Counted from the first letter of the stretch, positions 15,768 to 22,884 are shown. The stretch: 26,597 nt of DNA from Candidatus Pacearchaeota archaeon (GCA_002689985.1 NZDC01000020.1:1-26597); one strand, 5' to 3'. Notes: a model not told the origin generated them from the letters alone. Numbers and translations: made by a program.

Positions 15768-17291
15768 TTAATCTTCTTCAATATTTTTAATCATGTCTGT
15801 AAATGCAGGTCTTGTAATTAAAACACCTATACTAATACCAATAATTGTTGTTATTGCAAATCCTTTTAATAATCCTGCTCCAGCCCATAATAATGGAAGT
15901 AATGAAACTAATGCTGTAAAATACGCACCAAGAATAATTGTAAAAGCTCTTTTTAATCTTTGTTTTATATTTAAAAATTTGCTTTGTCTTGATTCATCTA
16001 AAATAATAATTTGTTGATCTATTCCAGTACCTATTGTTGCCAAAATTCCAGCAATACTAGGTAAATCAAGATTCCACTCTATAAAAGATGCTATTCCAAG
16101 GATAATAATTATCTCAGATATACTCGTAACTAATAATGCAAGTGAAGATTTAAACTTCTTATATCTAAAAAATATTATTAATGACACTACAATTAAAGCT
16201 GAAAGTCCTGCAAGAAAAATAGATTTTATAAACTCATTTCCAAGTAAAGGTGAAACAGTATCTAATTTAACAATTTCAAGTTTGTATGGAAGGCTTCCTG
16301 TAATTAAAATTGTTTGTAACTTGTGCATTGATTCTTCTGCATCATTATATGCTTGATCTTGAGTTTCTCCAAATCCAGAACCTGAAATTGATATTTGTGT
16401 TGTTACTCTTCCTTTTAATCCCTCTCCAATAAAAAGAGTATCTACAAGTTTATCATCTAAATAAAGATCTAATTTCTCCGATAAATATTCTGAATCATTT
16501 TCATTTATATCTAAATTGCCAGTTATCTCTGCATGTCTATTTGCAGCATCTTCACTTAAAAAAATTGAAAATCTAAATCTACAAAAATATCCGTTATTTG
16601 ATGGTTGACAAGTTTCAATATATGCATCTTGAGCACTTCTACTAACTGAGGCTATATCTCTTTCTCCTCCAATAAATGCAGTTTCATCCCCTATCTTTGC
16701 TTCAAACTTTCCTTGTTTAGATAAAATTTCTTTGATGTCTTTAGGAGTTGCTCCGGCAATTTCAACTAACATAAAATTGTTTCCTGTTAAATCTGATACT
16801 GGTAAAACTTTCAAGTCAGTAAGACCAAACTCGTTAAGACGATTATTTGTTATATCAACTAAATCATTTAATTCTTTAGAGGTTAATTCTCTATCTTGTG
16901 CTTGAATTAAGGCACGTGATCCCCCGGATAAATCTAATCCTGTTTTAATATTTGTTTTAGGAATTTCAGAGATAGTTATTTCTGGAGCATATTTTGAAAA
17001 TAAAATTACTTCGGAATTTTTTGTAGCAATTATTGTTTTTACACTTTCATTAGATGGATATTTTCCCTGTATTGCTTTTGAAAAATCTTCTATATTATCT
17101 ACTCTTTGATTATTAATCCCAACAATTATCTGTCCTTGCCTTAAACCTTCTTCAAAAGCAGTTGAATTTGTTTCTACACTTGTAACTAATACTCCTTTTT
17201 GAAAAAACGTTGGGGGAAGTCCAAAAATAGATACTAATGAAAAAACTAAGAAAATTATTAATAACCAAATCTTCCATGTTAATTTTTTCAT
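15768..17291 (-). CDS. secD: Protein-export membrane protein SecD with PDZ-like domain
   Basis: The 507-residue protein is the SecD half of the SecDF complex, which uses the proton gradient to help proteins finish crossing the membrane through SecY. Membrane helix 1 spans about 8-25. A PDZ-like segment (33-98, EEGLRQGQIIVGINNQRV then EDFSKAIQ) precedes the conserved KTGLDLSGGSRALIQ (116-130). A large extracytoplasmic P1 domain follows, and five C-terminal helices carry GILATIGTGIDQQIIILDE, the helix-4 motif with the functional Asp. Its ATG overlaps the stop of the DHH gene as ATGA, so translation is coupled. The gene order is secF, DHH phosphoesterase, secD. The PDZ-like segment is the unusual point. 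It is seen as a sequence pattern only. Confidence 0.92.
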   Translation of the reverse strand: MKKLTWKIWLLIIFLVFSLVSIFGLPPTFFQKGVLVTSVETNSTAFEEGLRQGQIIVGINNQRVDNIEDFSKAIQGKYPSNESVKTIIATKNSEVILFSKYAPEITISEIPKTNIKTGLDLSGGSRALIQAQDRELTSKELNDLVDITNNRLNEFGLTDLKVLPVSDLTGNNFMLVEIAGATPKDIKEILSKQGKFEAKIGDETAFIGGERDIASVSRSAQDAYIETCQPSNNGYFCRFRFSIFLSEDAANRHAEITGNLDINENDSEYLSEKLDLYLDDKLVDTLFIGEGLKGRVTTQISISGSGFGETQDQAYNDAEESMHKLQTILITGSLPYKLEIVKLDTVSPLLGNEFIKSIFLAGLSALIVVSLIIFFRYKKFKSSLALLVTSISEIIIILGIASFIEWNLDLPSIAGILATIGTGIDQQIIILDESRQSKFLNIKQRLKRAFTIILGAYFTALVSLLPLLWAGAGLLKGFAITTIIGISIGVLITRPAFTDMIKNIEED

Positions 17292-18253
17292 TTTCCAAAA
17301 ATCTCCTTTACTTTTTTTTCTGCTTCTTCTAATGACATTTTAGGTAAATAAAAAGCTGCTGCAACCTTATGTCCTCCTCCGCCAAATTTTTTTGCATATT
17401 TTGAAACATCAATATCTTTTGTATTGGATCTAAAAGAACCTTTAATTCCATATTCAATTTCTGATAAAGTGCATACAATATCAATTCCTTCAATATTCTT
17501 GATTTGATTAATTCCTAATCTTATTTCAGCTAAATTTAAACCAAACTCTGTAATTTTGGTTTTTGGTATTAATGTATAAGCAAATTTTTGCTCATTATTT
17601 ATTTTTAAATTATCAATAAGATAAGCATAATATTTTTTCATTCTTAAAGGTGTTTTTCCAAGAACATTATCTACAATTCCTAGATAATTTGCACCATTTT
17701 TAATTAAATAAGAAGCATCATTTAATGCATCTTCTGCATTTGTATTTGTAAAAAAACCACTATCTGTGCAAATCCCCAATAATAATCTTTGAGAGAGTTC
17801 TTTATCAAACCGAACATTTCTATCTTTAAATAAATCTATCAAAACAGAACATGCTGTTGCTCTGTTTGAATCAACATAATTTAAATTTCCAAAATATTGA
17901 TTTGTTTCATGATGATCTAGATTAATTATCTGATTTTTTAAATTATCTTTTTTTGTAAAACCCTCTAAACTTCCGAAATCAAGCATAATTACTGCATCAG
18001 TTTTTTCAAGATTAATATCATCTATTCCTTTTCCGAATTCAATTTCTTTTGTAAAAGAAATTTTCATTAAACTTTCATCTAATTTATCCTTACTAATTAT
18101 CTTAACATTTGTTTTAAACTTTTTTTCTAAAAGATATTTTAATGCAGTACAACTTCCAAGACTATCTCCATCGGGAGCCAGATGTAAGGGGATAACAACA
18201 TTCTCTAATCCCTTAAATTTGTCCCATATTTCTTTAAAGGTATTATTTTTCAT
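17288..18253 (-). CDS. DHH-family phosphoesterase (NrnA/RecJ-like)
   Basis: The 321-residue protein is a DHH/DHHA1 phosphoesterase of the NrnA/bifunctional oligoribonuclease type, which uses Mn2+ to cut short oligonucleotides, cyclic dinucleotides or pAp. Motifs appear in order: PLHLAPDGDSLGS (motif I), AVIMLDFG (II), NLDHHETN (III, the DHH itself), LGICTDSGFF (IV), and the C-terminal GGGGHKVAAAF of DHHA1. I chose the ATG at 18253, seven codons after an alternative upstream ATG, because it overlaps the secF stop as ATGA and gives a normal N-terminus. It is sandwiched between secF and secD with ATGA overlaps on both sides. The substrate in this organism is not known. Confidence 0.9.
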   Translation of the reverse strand: MKNNTFKEIWDKFKGLENVVIPLHLAPDGDSLGSCTALKYLLEKKFKTNVKIISKDKLDESLMKISFTKEIEFGKGIDDINLEKTDAVIMLDFGSLEGFTKKDNLKNQIINLDHHETNQYFGNLNYVDSNRATACSVLIDLFKDRNVRFDKELSQRLLLGICTDSGFFTNTNAEDALNDASYLIKNGANYLGIVDNVLGKTPLRMKKYYAYLIDNLKINNEQKFAYTLIPKTKITEFGLNLAEIRLGINQIKNIEGIDIVCTLSEIEYGIKGSFRSNTKDIDVSKYAKKFGGGGHKVAAAFYLPKMSLEEAEKKVKEIFGK

Positions 18254-19131
18254 TTTTTCTTCTCCACATACCATTTAAGTATCGAGGCATTAGTTATCCA
18301 GGTATTAAGAATATCAAATCCTAAACCTATCACAAGTATTGTAAATATCTGAGTTAAGATAATTGAAAATGATTTTACAACAAACAATGCAAAAGCCATA
18401 GCAAGTAATGATGTTAAGGTCATAGTTAATCCTGTTTTAAATGCGCCATATATTCTCTCATTTAAACTTCCTTCATCTCTTTTTAAAATTCTTGTTGTAA
18501 GTAAAATATCTGTATCAACAGAGTAACCAATTAGCATTAAAAATGCAACAATTCCTGCACTAGATATTTTCATTTCAAAAATATTTATTACTGTTAAGGT
18601 CATCAAGATATCTGCAAATGCGGCAATAATAACTGCCATAGAAGGAACAAATGTTCTAAAAATAAAAAATACCACAATTGCCATCAAAATAAATGCAAAA
18701 AGAATTGCAATTAAAAGTTGTTTGTAAAAACTTTCACTTAAACTAGAACCTGTAAATTCAAAACTAGCATTTTCCCCATTTACTAACTCATATCCTAAAT
18801 ACCATTCAAGAAGTTCTTTTGTCTCAATTTCGCTCGCTTTTGTTTCAATAATTATTGCAATTTGTTCTCTTGTAACTAAATCATATATTTCTTTTATATT
18901 TATATCATCAATATTTCCTAAAAGAAATTCTTCTAAACTAGGTACATCAATTTTTTCATAGATAGTTATAGAAGTTCCTCCGGTTAAAGATATATCTTTA
19001 TTAACAAAATCATTATTTTTTGAATAAAAAGATCCCATATAAACTAAAGAAATGATTAAAAGAATTATTGGTATTAATAATAGTAATTTATAGTACTTAT
19101 CATGCCAGTTCATATCTGTTGATTGTTCCAT
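18250..19131 (-). CDS. secF: Protein-export membrane protein SecF
   Basis: The 293-residue protein is SecF, partner of SecD in the proton-driven step of Sec export. It has an N-terminal membrane helix (KLLLLIPIILLIISLVYMG), a small extracytoplasmic domain with DISLTGGTSITI, and five C-terminal helices with SAGIVAFLMLIGYSVDTDILLTTR cut into the usual motif 'G.VAFLM.IGYSVDTDI'. The frame stays open upstream to 19191, but that part lies inside tRNA-Gly and its translation (PGSIPGP) is just the T arm. I therefore start at the ATG at 19131, 17 nt after the tRNA; Met at 19113 is an alternative. Its stop overlaps the start of the DHH gene. Confidence 0.9.
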   Translation of the reverse strand: MEQSTDMNWHDKYYKLLLLIPIILLIISLVYMGSFYSKNNDFVNKDISLTGGTSITIYEKIDVPSLEEFLLGNIDDINIKEIYDLVTREQIAIIIETKASEIETKELLEWYLGYELVNGENASFEFTGSSLSESFYKQLLIAILFAFILMAIVVFFIFRTFVPSMAVIIAAFADILMTLTVINIFEMKISSAGIVAFLMLIGYSVDTDILLTTRILKRDEGSLNERIYGAFKTGLTMTLTSLLAMAFALFVVKSFSIILTQIFTILVIGLGFDILNTWITNASILKWYVEKKK

Positions 19132-19148
19132 TTTTTTTGAATATAAAA

Positions 19149-19245
19149 TGCGCGGACCGGGAATCGAACCCGGGTCAATTGGTTTCTTCAATTCATTTTT
19201 AATACTTCTTGGAAGCCAACTATTCTGCCTCTAAACTATCCACGC
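19149..19245 (-). tRNA. tRNA-Gly(UCC) with a 26-nt intron
   Basis: The 97-nt gene folds as a tRNA of 71 nt once an intron at 19184-19209 is removed. The acceptor stem GCGTGGA/TCCGCGC has one T-G pair. The D stem is GTTT/GAAT, the anticodon stem GTTGG/CCAAT, the loop CTTCCAA with anticodon TCC, and the T stem CCGGG/CCCGG with loop TTCGATT. The discriminator is A and no CCA is encoded. A TATA-like CTTTAAAAC lies 28 nt upstream (19269-19277). It is followed after 17 nt by secF on the same strand and may be cotranscribed with it. Confidence 0.93.
19184..19209 (-). other. tRNA-Gly intron (bulge-helix-bulge)
   Basis: The 26-nt intron sits at the canonical position 37/38. CTTC of the exon pairs with GAAG near the intron 3' end as the 4-bp central helix, flanked by bulges CAA and AAA. 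Cutting after the second base of each bulge restores the loop CTTCCAA and a 5-bp anticodon stem, the archaeal tRNA-splicing endonuclease pattern. Confidence 0.85.
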
Positions 19246-19268
19246 ATAGAATAATTATCAATAAATAG

Positions 19269-19277
19269 GTTTTAAAG
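19269..19277 (-). promoter_or_regulatory. TATA box for tRNA-Gly
   Basis: CTTTAAAAC is centred 28 nt before the tRNA 5' end and overlaps the stop codon of the HNH gene. The spacing matches the other two tRNA genes here. Confidence 0.45.
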
Positions 19278-19613
19278 TTTACTAATCCTTTTATTATAAT
19301 GTAACTTTTTATGACAATTAGCACAAAGCACATTGCATTTTTTAATTTCTGCTAAAATTCTTTTAATTGAAAACCCGTCACCAATCATATTTGAAATTGT
19401 CCTTTCTTTTTCTTTGCTAGATTTATGATGAAATTCTAAGGTTGCTGGATGACTCTCCTTGCATTTGGAACAATTTAATCTTTTTTTATAATTCTTAAGC
19501 CACTTTCCTAATTCCTTTTTTCTTCTTCTAACATGGGCTTTTTCAGATTCTTTATTTTGAGAATACCATTTTCTCCGATATCTTCTTCTATCTTCAGGAT
19601 CTTTAAAAGGCAT
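19272..19613 (-). CDS. Small HNH endonuclease
   Basis: The 113-residue protein has a basic N-terminal half (RRRYRRKWY, RRRKKELGKW) and a C-terminal HNH nuclease domain: C48/C51, LEFHH (H62, H63), then NVLCANCHKKLHY with Asn94, C97, C100, H101 and H105. The four cysteines should bind zinc, and the histidines and Asn make the beta-beta-alpha-metal active site that nicks or cuts DNA. Such small proteins are found in phages, mobile introns and as free-standing homing endonucleases. This one lies between tRNA-Arg and tRNA-Gly, reading in the same direction, with its own TATA box 26 nt upstream. A mobile or defence role is plausible. No intron or repeat tied to it is visible apart from the tiny tRNA intron. 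Confidence 0.85.
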   Translation of the reverse strand: MPFKDPEDRRRYRRKWYSQNKESEKAHVRRRKKELGKWLKNYKKRLNCSKCKESHPATLEFHHKSSKEKERTISNMIGDGFSIKRILAEIKKCNVLCANCHKKLHYNKRISKL

Positions 19614-19633
19614 ATTTGTTAATGGTTTCCAAC

Positions 19634-19643
19634 CTTATAAATA
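19634..19643 (-). promoter_or_regulatory. TATA box for the HNH gene
   Basis: TATTTATAAG is centred about 26 nt before the ATG at 19613, so the message is probably leaderless. Confidence 0.5.
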
Positions 19644-19667
19644 TTTGTAATCCTTATTTAATCAAAA

Positions 19668-19743
19668 CGCCCTTGGTAGGATTTGAACCTACGACACCAA
19701 GATTAGGAATCTTGTGCTCTAATCCATGCTGAGCTACAAGGGC
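19668..19743 (-). tRNA. tRNA-Arg(CCU)
   Basis: The 76-nt gene has acceptor GCCCTTG/CAAGGGC, D stem GCTC/GAGC, anticodon stem CAAGA/TCTTG with loop TTCCTAA (anticodon CCT), a 5-nt variable loop, T stem GTAGG/CCTAC with loop TTCAAAT, discriminator G, and no encoded CCA or intron. A TATA-like element lies about 27 nt upstream, interleaved with the promoter of the divergent membrane-protein gene. Confidence 0.95.
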
Positions 19744-19747
19744 ATAA

Positions 19748-19756
19748 TTTTTAAAG
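19748..19756 (+). promoter_or_regulatory. TATA box for the 88-residue membrane protein
   Basis: TTTTTAAAG is centred 25 nt before the ATG at 19777. This supports that start over the upstream ATG inside tRNA-Arg. Confidence 0.45.
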
Positions 19757-19766
19757 AGTCTTTTAG

Positions 19767-19775
19767 TTTAAAAAA
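19767..19775 (-). promoter_or_regulatory. TATA box for tRNA-Arg
   Basis: TTTTTTAAA on the minus strand is centred about 27-28 nt before the tRNA 5' end. It lies at the transcription start region of the divergent gene. Confidence 0.4.
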
Positions 19776-19776
19776 G

Positions 19777-20043
19777 ATGTTACTTAAGGTATTTGGAATA
19801 ATCGATTTAATTGCAGGATTAATCTTAATATTAGGATTAACTCTATCAAATAACATACTAATAGTTTTTGGAGTAATTTTATTAGCAAAATCTTTTTTAG
19901 GAGTACTTAGCGATTTAGGCAGTTGGATTGATTTTTTATCAGGAATCGTTTTTCTTTTATTAATACTAATAAATATTCCTTTTATAATAACTATTCTACT
20001 CGGAATATTAATTATTCAAAAAGGAATCTCTAGTTTACTATAA
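19777..20043 (+). CDS. Small membrane protein of unknown function
   Basis: The 88-residue protein is almost entirely hydrophobic, with three likely membrane helices (about 4-25, 27-45 and 50-85, broken by SDLGSWIDF). I do not recognise a family. The open frame extends upstream to an ATG inside tRNA-Arg, but that start is unlikely because the tRNA lies on the opposite strand over it and a TATA box sits 25 nt before the ATG at 19777. It faces the DUF2569-like gene tail to tail across 27 nt. Confidence 0.6.
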   Translation: MLLKVFGIIDLIAGLILILGLTLSNNILIVFGVILLAKSFLGVLSDLGSWIDFLSGIVFLLLILINIPFIITILLGILIIQKGISSLL

Positions 20044-20070
20044 TGTGGGAGAAGTTTATTCTTTAAACAA

Positions 20071-20448
20071 TTACTTGACAAAAGTATTCTTAACTCTTTT
20101 AGAAACCTTGATATACCAAGTCCAAATAACAGCAAAGATAATTGAACTAGAAATACTTGTATAATCTACATCTCCAAAAGAAATCATTATAGCTACAAAC
20201 AACCCAAACCAAAGATAAAATATATACCATCTAGGAAAACGTTTTGATTCCTTAAATTCTAATCTTAAAGTGTAGAAAGTTATCCCTGTAGATACACCCA
20301 ATAATAAAACTAAAAGCACATCAAAGCTTGAAGAAATATCAATTGCATAAAGTATTGTTAAAAAACTATATAATAAAATTCCTAATAATAATCCTATAGT
20401 TGGAAGAATTAACCATCCTCCAATTCCTTTTAATTCCTCTTTAGCCAT
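20071..20448 (-). CDS. DUF2569-like small membrane protein
   Basis: The 125-residue protein has four predicted membrane helices. It begins with GIGGWLILPTIGLLLG near residue 8 and ends SKRVKNTFVK, and these two features mark the DUF2569 (YdgK-like) family of membrane proteins of unknown function. The family is mostly known from bacteria, so a transfer into this archaeal lineage is possible, though codon use here does not stand out. It has its own TATA-like element (20471-20478) about 27 nt before the ATG. No functional link to the tRNA or membrane-protein neighbours is visible. Confidence 0.75.
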   Translation of the reverse strand: MAKEELKGIGGWLILPTIGLLLGILLYSFLTILYAIDISSSFDVLLVLLLGVSTGITFYTLRLEFKESKRFPRWYIFYLWFGLFVAIMISFGDVDYTSISSSIIFAVIWTWYIKVSKRVKNTFVK

Positions 20449-20470
20449 AATTAATATAAGAATTGATCTA

Positions 20471-20478
20471 ATTTAAAC
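20471..20478 (-). promoter_or_regulatory. TATA box for the DUF2569-like gene
   Basis: GTTTAAAT is centred about 27 nt before the ATG at 20448, consistent with a leaderless message. Confidence 0.4.
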
Positions 20479-20561
20479 CTTACTAAATAATCATTTGATT
20501 GTTTAGGTAGTATTTTTCCTTTGTAAAATAAGATTATTTTTTAGAGAGGGGTTTACTATAA

Positions 20562-20645
20562 TGCGAGAGAAAGGATTCGAACCTTCGTAGGCACTAAGCC
20601 AACAGATTTTGAGTCTGTCCTGTTTGACCACTCCAGCACTCTCGC
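20562..20645 (-). tRNA. tRNA-Leu(CAA)
   Basis: The 84-nt gene has acceptor GCGAGAG/CTCTCGC, anticodon stem ACAGA/TCTGT with loop CTCAAAA (anticodon CAA), a long variable arm (TGGCTTAGTGCC) typical of leucine, a T stem GAAGG/CCTTT with loop TTCGAAT, and discriminator A. There is no intron and no encoded CCA. TTTTAAAAAG at 20668-20677 is a plausible TATA box 28 nt upstream. Confidence 0.95.
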
Positions 20646-20667
20646 CTAAAAATATTATTATGTTTGA

Positions 20668-20677
20668 CTTTTTAAAA
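20668..20677 (-). promoter_or_regulatory. TATA box for tRNA-Leu
   Basis: TTTTAAAAAG is centred about 28 nt before the tRNA 5' end, in the 48-bp gap after rpo3. Confidence 0.4.
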
Positions 20678-20693
20678 TATATCTAAAATAGAA

Positions 20694-21410
20694 TTATTTA
20701 CTAATTTTCTTAGAAATATCTTTTAGATCTTTTCTTAATTCATCAATAGATCTCTTAAATATTTCATTAACATCTAATTGTCCAAAAGATTCTAAAGTGA
20801 TTACCAATTCATCTGTAGGAATAATTTTTATTGAATCTTTTTTCTTTTTACTACAAACTTCAATACATGCTTCACATATATCGCATTTAATATTATCAAC
20901 AACTATTATCTTTCCATTTTCTGATTTTAAAATATTTTGTGGACAAGCATCAATTACTTCTTTAGGACAATTACTATCTATTTTTAATTCAACAATATTT
21001 CTATAAAACATTAAACCTGGGGAAAATTTTGAATGTTCATTACCCTTGCCAATCTTTGTTGTTGCAACAATTTCCAATTCCTGATTTTTATTTAAAAAAG
21101 TTATTGGAATATTTTCATAAACAGACTTTATTTTTCCTTTTAATTCTCCTGAATTAACAAATCCTTCTTTATTTGCACTTAATTTAAGTTTAATCGGTGC
21201 TTTTTCTGCCTTTTCCATTTTTAATGGAATAAGTCCTACTCTGTGAGCAATTGTTTCATCATATAATGGAGAATCATTTTTTATAATTTCTAATTCATCA
21301 ACAGCAATAATTGGAATATTATTTAGGTATCTTCTTATAGAATTTGCTAAACTATCTTCTATTTTTGCACTAAATACAATTTGGTTTGGTTTTTTTTCTA
21401 TTATTTTCAT
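20694..21410 (-). CDS. rpo3: DNA-directed RNA polymerase subunit D (Rpo3), with Fe-S domain
   Basis: The 238-residue protein is the archaeal counterpart of the RNA polymerase alpha/RPB3 subunit, which dimerises with Rpo11 to start polymerase assembly. The N-terminal dimerisation part has LANSIRRYLN and AVDELEI, followed by DETIAHRVGLIPL (51-63). The inserted ferredoxin-like domain has C156, C176, C179 and C182 in the spacing of the single Fe-S cluster known for Sulfolobus Rpo3. C148 and C186 look like remnants of a second cluster. It ends the ribosomal/polymerase operon, 11 nt after rps11. In many archaea rpl18e, rpl13, rps9 and rpo10 follow; here a tRNA-Leu does. Confidence 0.95.
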   Translation of the reverse strand: MKIIEKKPNQIVFSAKIEDSLANSIRRYLNNIPIIAVDELEIIKNDSPLYDETIAHRVGLIPLKMEKAEKAPIKLKLSANKEGFVNSGELKGKIKSVYENIPITFLNKNQELEIVATTKIGKGNEHSKFSPGLMFYRNIVELKIDSNCPKEVIDACPQNILKSENGKIIVVDNIKCDICEACIEVCSKKKKDSIKIIPTDELVITLESFGQLDVNEIFKRSIDELRKDLKDISKKISK

Positions 21411-21421
21411 TTTTAATATGT

Positions 21422-21865
21422 TTAAGGTCTACGGCCTCTTCTTCCTCCTTTCTTCTTAGGCCCTCCTCTAGGATTTCTTGTAGTATCAAGAATATTTAGT
21501 ATTTTAAACCCTTCTCTTGATAAACTCTTTACTATTGCATGTGCACCTGGGCCTGGAGCAGGATTTCTTGTTTTTGTTCTTATTCTAACATATAATGATT
21601 TAACACCTAATTCTTTTATCTGTTCAGATATTCTTTTGGCAATAAACATCCCAATTGTAGGATTAGCCTTAAGTCTATCATGTTTTGTAACCATTCCCCC
21701 TGTAACTTTTGCCAGTGTTTTTCCAGACATATCTGTAACATGAACTAAAGTATTATTAAATGACGTATAAATATTGATAGTCGCTTCTATATCTCTATAT
21801 TGTTTTTTTGTAGTGCTTATTTGCTCAACTTCTGATTTTTCCTTAGTTTCTAATTCAGCATTCAT
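21422..21865 (-). CDS. rps11: 30S ribosomal protein S11
   Basis: The 147-residue protein is S11 (uS11), a platform protein of the small subunit near the mRNA exit and Shine-Dalgarno helix. Conserved parts are NIYTSFNNTLVHVTD, KVTGGMVTK, RNPAPGPGAHA and the C-terminal TRNPRGGPKKKGGRRGRRP stretch. An N-terminal tail of about 20 acidic and polar residues precedes the core, as in other archaeal S11 proteins. Its ATG overlaps the rps4 stop as ATGA. Confidence 0.97.
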   Translation of the reverse strand: MNAELETKEKSEVEQISTTKKQYRDIEATINIYTSFNNTLVHVTDMSGKTLAKVTGGMVTKHDRLKANPTIGMFIAKRISEQIKELGVKSLYVRIRTKTRNPAPGPGAHAIVKSLSREGFKILNILDTTRNPRGGPKKKGGRRGRRP

Positions 21866-22383
21866 TTTTTAGTTTCCTCATCATTTTCTTGATTTTCTTC
21901 ATTTTTAAGCTCTTGCTTTTTTTCTTTCTTTTTCTTCTCTTTCTTTTTCAAAGATATGTTTTTTTCTAATTCTACTGAAACAACATATGAAGGACTATTA
22001 ACAACATTTCCATTAACTGTAATTTTCTTATGAGTTATTAATTGCCTTGCACTTTTAGTAGTTGTTGCAATTTTTTTTGTTACAACAATTGTTTGCAGTC
22101 TTCTTTTTAGATAATCTTGTTTTTCTAAAGATAAAACATCTGCTATTGAATTTACATCTAATCCTATTTTTTTTAATCTATTAAAAAATAATTTTTGTTC
22201 TTCTGGATTAGCAGAGATTAATTTTTTAGCTTTTTCTCTTATAGATTTAATTCTAGCTTCTGATTTCCAGATTTCTTTTTTATTTTTTAATCCAAATTCT
22301 TTTTTTATTTTTTCTTCTTCAACTAATCTCTCTTTATCAAAGGGTCTTTTTGGTTTTGAATATGATTTATGTTTTTGTTTCAT
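21862..22383 (-). CDS. rps4: 30S ribosomal protein S4
   Basis: The 173-residue protein is archaeal S4 (uS4), a primary 16S rRNA-binding protein. The N-terminal KSYSKPKRPFDKERL and the S4 RNA-binding domain (RRLQTIVVTKKIA, then ARQLITHKKITVNGNVV) are clear. The C-terminal tail of about 30 residues is almost only Lys, Glu, Asn and Gln, a low-complexity end common in AT-rich archaea. Its start shares one base with the rps13 stop (TAATG). Confidence 0.97.
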   Translation of the reverse strand: MKQKHKSYSKPKRPFDKERLVEEEKIKKEFGLKNKKEIWKSEARIKSIREKAKKLISANPEEQKLFFNRLKKIGLDVNSIADVLSLEKQDYLKRRLQTIVVTKKIATTTKSARQLITHKKITVNGNVVNSPSYVVSVELEKNISLKKKEKKKKEKKQELKNEENQENDEETKK

Positions 22384-22883
22384 TATTTCTTTCCTCCTTG
22401 GTAAACTGGTTTATGTTCTTTTTGTTTCTTTTTAATTCCAGTACCTTTACGTCTATTTTTCCTAAAATTACTTCTTGTTCTTTGTCCCCTTGTTGGAAGA
22501 CCCGACATATGGCGATATCCCCTATAACTCTTAATTTTTTTTAGTCTTTTAATATCAAATTCAGTTTTTAAATCTAAATCGCTTCCTGTTAAATGTTTAT
22601 CTTCGCCAGTTTCAAAATCAGATCTTCTATTAATTAGATATTTTGGAACTTTTGGATTTTTTATAAAATCAGATATTTTTTTAATTTCTTCATTAGTTAA
22701 AGAACCTATCTTTCTATTTTTATCAATTTTTAATATTTTACAAACAGCATTAGATAAACCCCAAGAAACTCCTTTTATATTTGTTAATCCAGGATAAATT
22801 TTCATTTTTCCTTCTATATCTTTTGACAAAATTCTAATTATTCTTTCTTCGTACTTTTTTTCTAATTCTGTTTTTTGTTCCAT
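22383..22883 (-). CDS. rps13: 30S ribosomal protein S13
   Basis: The 166-residue protein is archaeal S13 (uS13), in the head of the small subunit contacting the P-site tRNA and the large subunit. The helix-two-turn-helix part (GLTNIKGVSWGLSNAVCKIL) and the C-terminal RGYRHMSGLPTRGQRTRSN are diagnostic. A basic C-terminal extension (RKNRRKGTGIKKKQKEHK) is typical of archaeal and eukaryotic members. It follows the DUF655 gene after a single base. Confidence 0.97.
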   Translation of the reverse strand: MEQKTELEKKYEERIIRILSKDIEGKMKIYPGLTNIKGVSWGLSNAVCKILKIDKNRKIGSLTNEEIKKISDFIKNPKVPKYLINRRSDFETGEDKHLTGSDLDLKTEFDIKRLKKIKSYRGYRHMSGLPTRGQRTRSNFRKNRRKGTGIKKKQKEHKPVYQGGKK

Positions 22884-22884
22884 T

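Noticed and set aside
19132..19191. Twenty-residue N-terminal extension of SecF
   Set aside because: It is the translation of tRNA-Gly on the same strand (its T arm reads PGSIPGP). The real start is most likely the ATG at 19131.
19726..19776. Upstream start of the 88-residue membrane protein
   Set aside because: It lies inside tRNA-Arg on the opposite strand. A TATA box fits the ATG at 19777.
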